The notes beneath the pieces were generated by a model that saw only the letters and a program-made list of their open reading frames with translations, had not been told where the DNA came from and ran no database searches. 7,185 nt of DNA from Planctomycetota bacterium (GTDB lineage Bacteria > Planctomycetota > UBA8108 > UBA1146 > JAJFFE01), in contig JAGQRC010000171.1 of assembly GCA_020425835.1 (NCBI GenBank), positions 1 through 7,185 of the forward strand, written 5' to 3'. Within the stretch, counting starts at the first letter, position 1. Every line of letters starts with the position of its first letter. Of this stretch, positions 5,657-7,185 are shown piece after piece. The position numbers were made by a program, and so were the translations under genes.

Positions 5657-7185
5657 CGGTCCTCGATTTCGGCTCTCGGGATCTCCGTGTCGGTCCAACG
5701 CAGCGGAATGCGCTCACCGCCCGATTCGGCGACCGTGATGGTCCCGAGGAACCGGACCGCACTCGTGCGGAGCGCGGAGCGTCGTCTTCCATTCTTCTGG
5801 AACAGAGCGGTGTCGTCGAGCGGCGTGGCGACGAGATAGCGACCGGGCCCGATCTCGGAGAGCTCGAGCTCACCTTCGTCGTCGCATGCACCGATCACCA
5901 ACGCCGCGATCGGCTCTCGGCCCGACACCATCGGTGCGAGCAGGATCTCGCGGCCCGCGCCACCGTCGATCCACAGCCGCGTCGGCCGATCCGGCGTCGG
6001 TGTCAACGCGACCTCGACCCGGCGGGCCGTGCGTTCGAGGTCCACCCACTCGGTCTGCCAACAGTAGCCGCGGCTCATCACGGTGAGTTGCGCGCCGTCG
6101 AGGACATCGGGGCACGACACGTGTACGGGTCGGCCGTCGAGCCCGGCGAAGTCCTTCATCACCCAGTCATCGGGAGAGACCACGAGCACATTGGTGAACA
6201 CGTGCAGTGTCCGGCCCTCGCGATCGATCAGCCGGAAGTCGACCGGTGCTCGTTCACTCGGATCCTCGATCACCAACTCGTGCTCCCGACGACGGAGGTC
6301 GATCGCACCGGTGTTCCGAGACCCGTGGTGCGCGGGGCTCGGGACGTCGACGCCATCGCAGCGAACCAGCTGCTCCGGTGCGAAGAGCTCGGCGATCGCT
6401 TGGTCGGTCGGGACATCGTCGATCGCGTCGAGCGCGGTCCAGCGCAGCACCCGTCGGCGGGCATGGTGACGAACCGGACCCACCGGCGCCTGTGCGAAGG
6501 TCGCGATCCCCTCCGCGTTCGTGCGAGCGATCGGCCCGCGGAGCTCATCCCCGAGGATCGTGCCGAGACGGATCGCCACGTCACGCGCGGGCTCGCCGCC
6601 GACCGTTCGCACTCGGATGCGGAGCGGCTCACCTCGCGCCACGACGCAGTGGGACTCGACATCACAGGTCGCGGTGAACTCGGTCGCGGGGAGCGCGATC
6701 GGCTCGACGAGGAGTCGGACCTCTCGATCTCGGACCGCCGAGAACCGGAACCATCCATCGTCGCCCGTGGTCGTCCGCTGCATCTCCCGGGAATAGCCGG
6801 GATCGTCGGCGGGGAACGCGATCACGGTCGCGCCAGCCACGGGTCGACCGTCGACGTCGACGATGCGACCGAGGATCGATCGGCCGACGGCGAGCGCGAT
6901 CTCGCCGAGGTCGTCCTCGCGAGAGGTCATGGAAGGCGCGAGCTCGAACCGGCGCGTCTCGATCGGGTGGTCGGCGTGCCGCACGGTGATCGACAGCGAG
7001 AGCGTCCCGCGCTCGTCGGGGTTCGTGCCCACGGTCGGGAGCGCGGGAGTGGAGAAGAGCCCCGCAACGTCGGTCGAGGTGAGTGCGGGTGGACCGCGCC
7101 ACCCGTCCCAGCGGCACTCGACGATCGCGCCGACCACCGGAGTTCCCTCCGCGTCGACGACGCGTCCGACCGCCGAGCGACCGGG
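5653..7185 (-). CDS. Carboxypeptidase-regulatory-like domain protein (5' truncated)
   Basis: The frame is open to the right window edge and ends at TGA (5655-5653), leaving 510 visible residues. The GTG at 7137 sits in mid-domain and is not the start. Counting from the window edge, the first residues read GRSAVGRVVDAEGTPVVGA, and the same pattern returns at about 101 as GRSILGRIVDVDGRPVAGA. This is the start of a carboxypeptidase-regulatory-like (transthyretin/Ig-like) beta-sandwich, G-x-V-x-D-x-x-G-x-P-V-x-G-A, and the second copy continues into TTGDDGWFRF. A weaker third copy (about 185-246) reads GEPLRIRV...TNAEGIATF. The rest (about 260-510) is probably beta-rich, with an EIGPGRYLVATPL motif (444-456) like the end of another such domain. 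No peptidase catalytic motif is visible, so this is not a carboxypeptidase; these domains usually serve as extracellular modules. Its last codons carry the ribosome binding site of the FG-GAP gene, so the two are likely cotranslated and may work at the same surface. Confidence 0.85.
   Translation of the reverse strand, partial: PGRSAVGRVVDAEGTPVVGAIVECRWDGWRGPPALTSTDVAGLFSTPALPTVGTNPDERGTLSLSITVRHADHPIETRRFELAPSMTSREDDLGEIALAVGRSILGRIVDVDGRPVAGATVIAFPADDPGYSREMQRTTTGDDGWFRFSAVRDREVRLLVEPIALPATEFTATCDVESHCVVARGEPLRIRVRTVGGEPARDVAIRLGTILGDELRGPIARTNAEGIATFAQAPVGPVRHHARRRVLRWTALDAIDDVPTDQAIAELFAPEQLVRCDGVDVPSPAHHGSRNTGAIDLRRREHELVIEDPSERAPVDFRLIDREGRTLHVFTNVLVVSPDDWVMKDFAGLDGRPVHVSCPDVLDGAQLTVMSRGYCWQTEWVDLERTARRVEVALTPTPDRPTRLWIDGGAGREILLAPMVSGREPIAALVIGACDDEGELELSEIGPGRYLVATPLDDTALFQKNGRRRSALRTSAVRFLGTITVAESGGERIPLRWTDTEIPRAEIEDR
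5660..5664 (-). promoter_or_regulatory. Ribosome binding site of the FG-GAP gene
   Basis: The minus strand reads GAGGA three bases before the ATG at 5656-5654, inside the last codons of the upstream gene. Together with the ATGA overlap (5656-5653) and the signal peptide right after the ATG, it fixes the start here and not 14 codons further upstream, where the open frame would begin with a hydrophilic, non-signal sequence. Confidence 0.55.

Noticed and set aside
4427..5839. A 470-residue open frame on the plus strand opposite the FG-GAP gene
   Set aside because: Its product is a low-complexity Arg/Asp/Glu/Val mixture with no recognisable fold. It mirrors the repeated Asp codons of the real minus-strand gene, which has a signal peptide and seven clear repeats.
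5653..7137. Starting the carboxypeptidase-regulatory-like gene at the GTG at 7137
   Set aside because: The frame continues open to the window edge and those upstream codons encode the first half of the conserved domain motif, so the gene is truncated by the window.
5653..7185. Calling the carboxypeptidase-regulatory-like protein a peptidase
   Set aside because: Only the accessory beta-sandwich repeats are seen; no zinc-binding or serine catalytic motif is present in the visible part.

Overview
The window is GC-rich, densely coding chromosomal DNA with strong G/C preference at third codon positions. It holds five protein genes, two of them cut by the window ends. I see no tRNA, rRNA, CRISPR array, insertion sequence or phage gene. 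The organism is most likely a member of the Planctomycetota or a related lineage. That is an inference, based on three things: a secreted FG-GAP protein with a paired dockerin-like C-terminus ending in a Cys-Gly-x-Asp-Pro-Thr tail, a large protein with tandem carboxypeptidase-regulatory-like domains, and a spermidine-synthase-like protein with a helical C-terminal extension.

Layout: (1) bases 1-1535, plus strand: the 3' part of a spermidine-synthase-like methyltransferase-fold protein, entering from the left. (2) Bases 1554-4141, minus strand: cydB and cydA, the two subunits of a cytochrome bd quinol oxidase; they overlap by ATGA, with cydA upstream. The first gene and cydB converge with only 18 bases between their stop codons. 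(3) Bases 4142-4246: a 105-base gap that is the probable leader of cydA, with overlapping inverted repeats and a weak -10-like hexamer. (4) Bases 4247-5656, minus strand: a secreted seven-repeat FG-GAP (beta-propeller) protein. (5) Bases 5653-7185, minus strand: the 3' part of a multidomain protein with carboxypeptidase-regulatory-like repeats, running off the right end; it overlaps the FG-GAP gene by ATGA.

The minus-strand genes therefore form two translationally coupled pairs in a row: two extracytoplasmic proteins, then the oxidase. CydA and CydB together make a membrane quinol:O2 oxidoreductase with high oxygen affinity, and the haem-ligand and quinol-site residues expected in CydA are all present. 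The FG-GAP and carboxypeptidase-regulatory-like proteins look like surface or periplasmic proteins with no enzymatic motif. Whether they are cotranscribed with cydAB cannot be decided from sequence alone. No clearly new defence or mobile system is visible. The points most worth a second look are the aminopropyltransferase-like protein lacking the canonical catalytic aspartates, the enlarged periplasmic loops of CydA, and the coupled pair of surface proteins.
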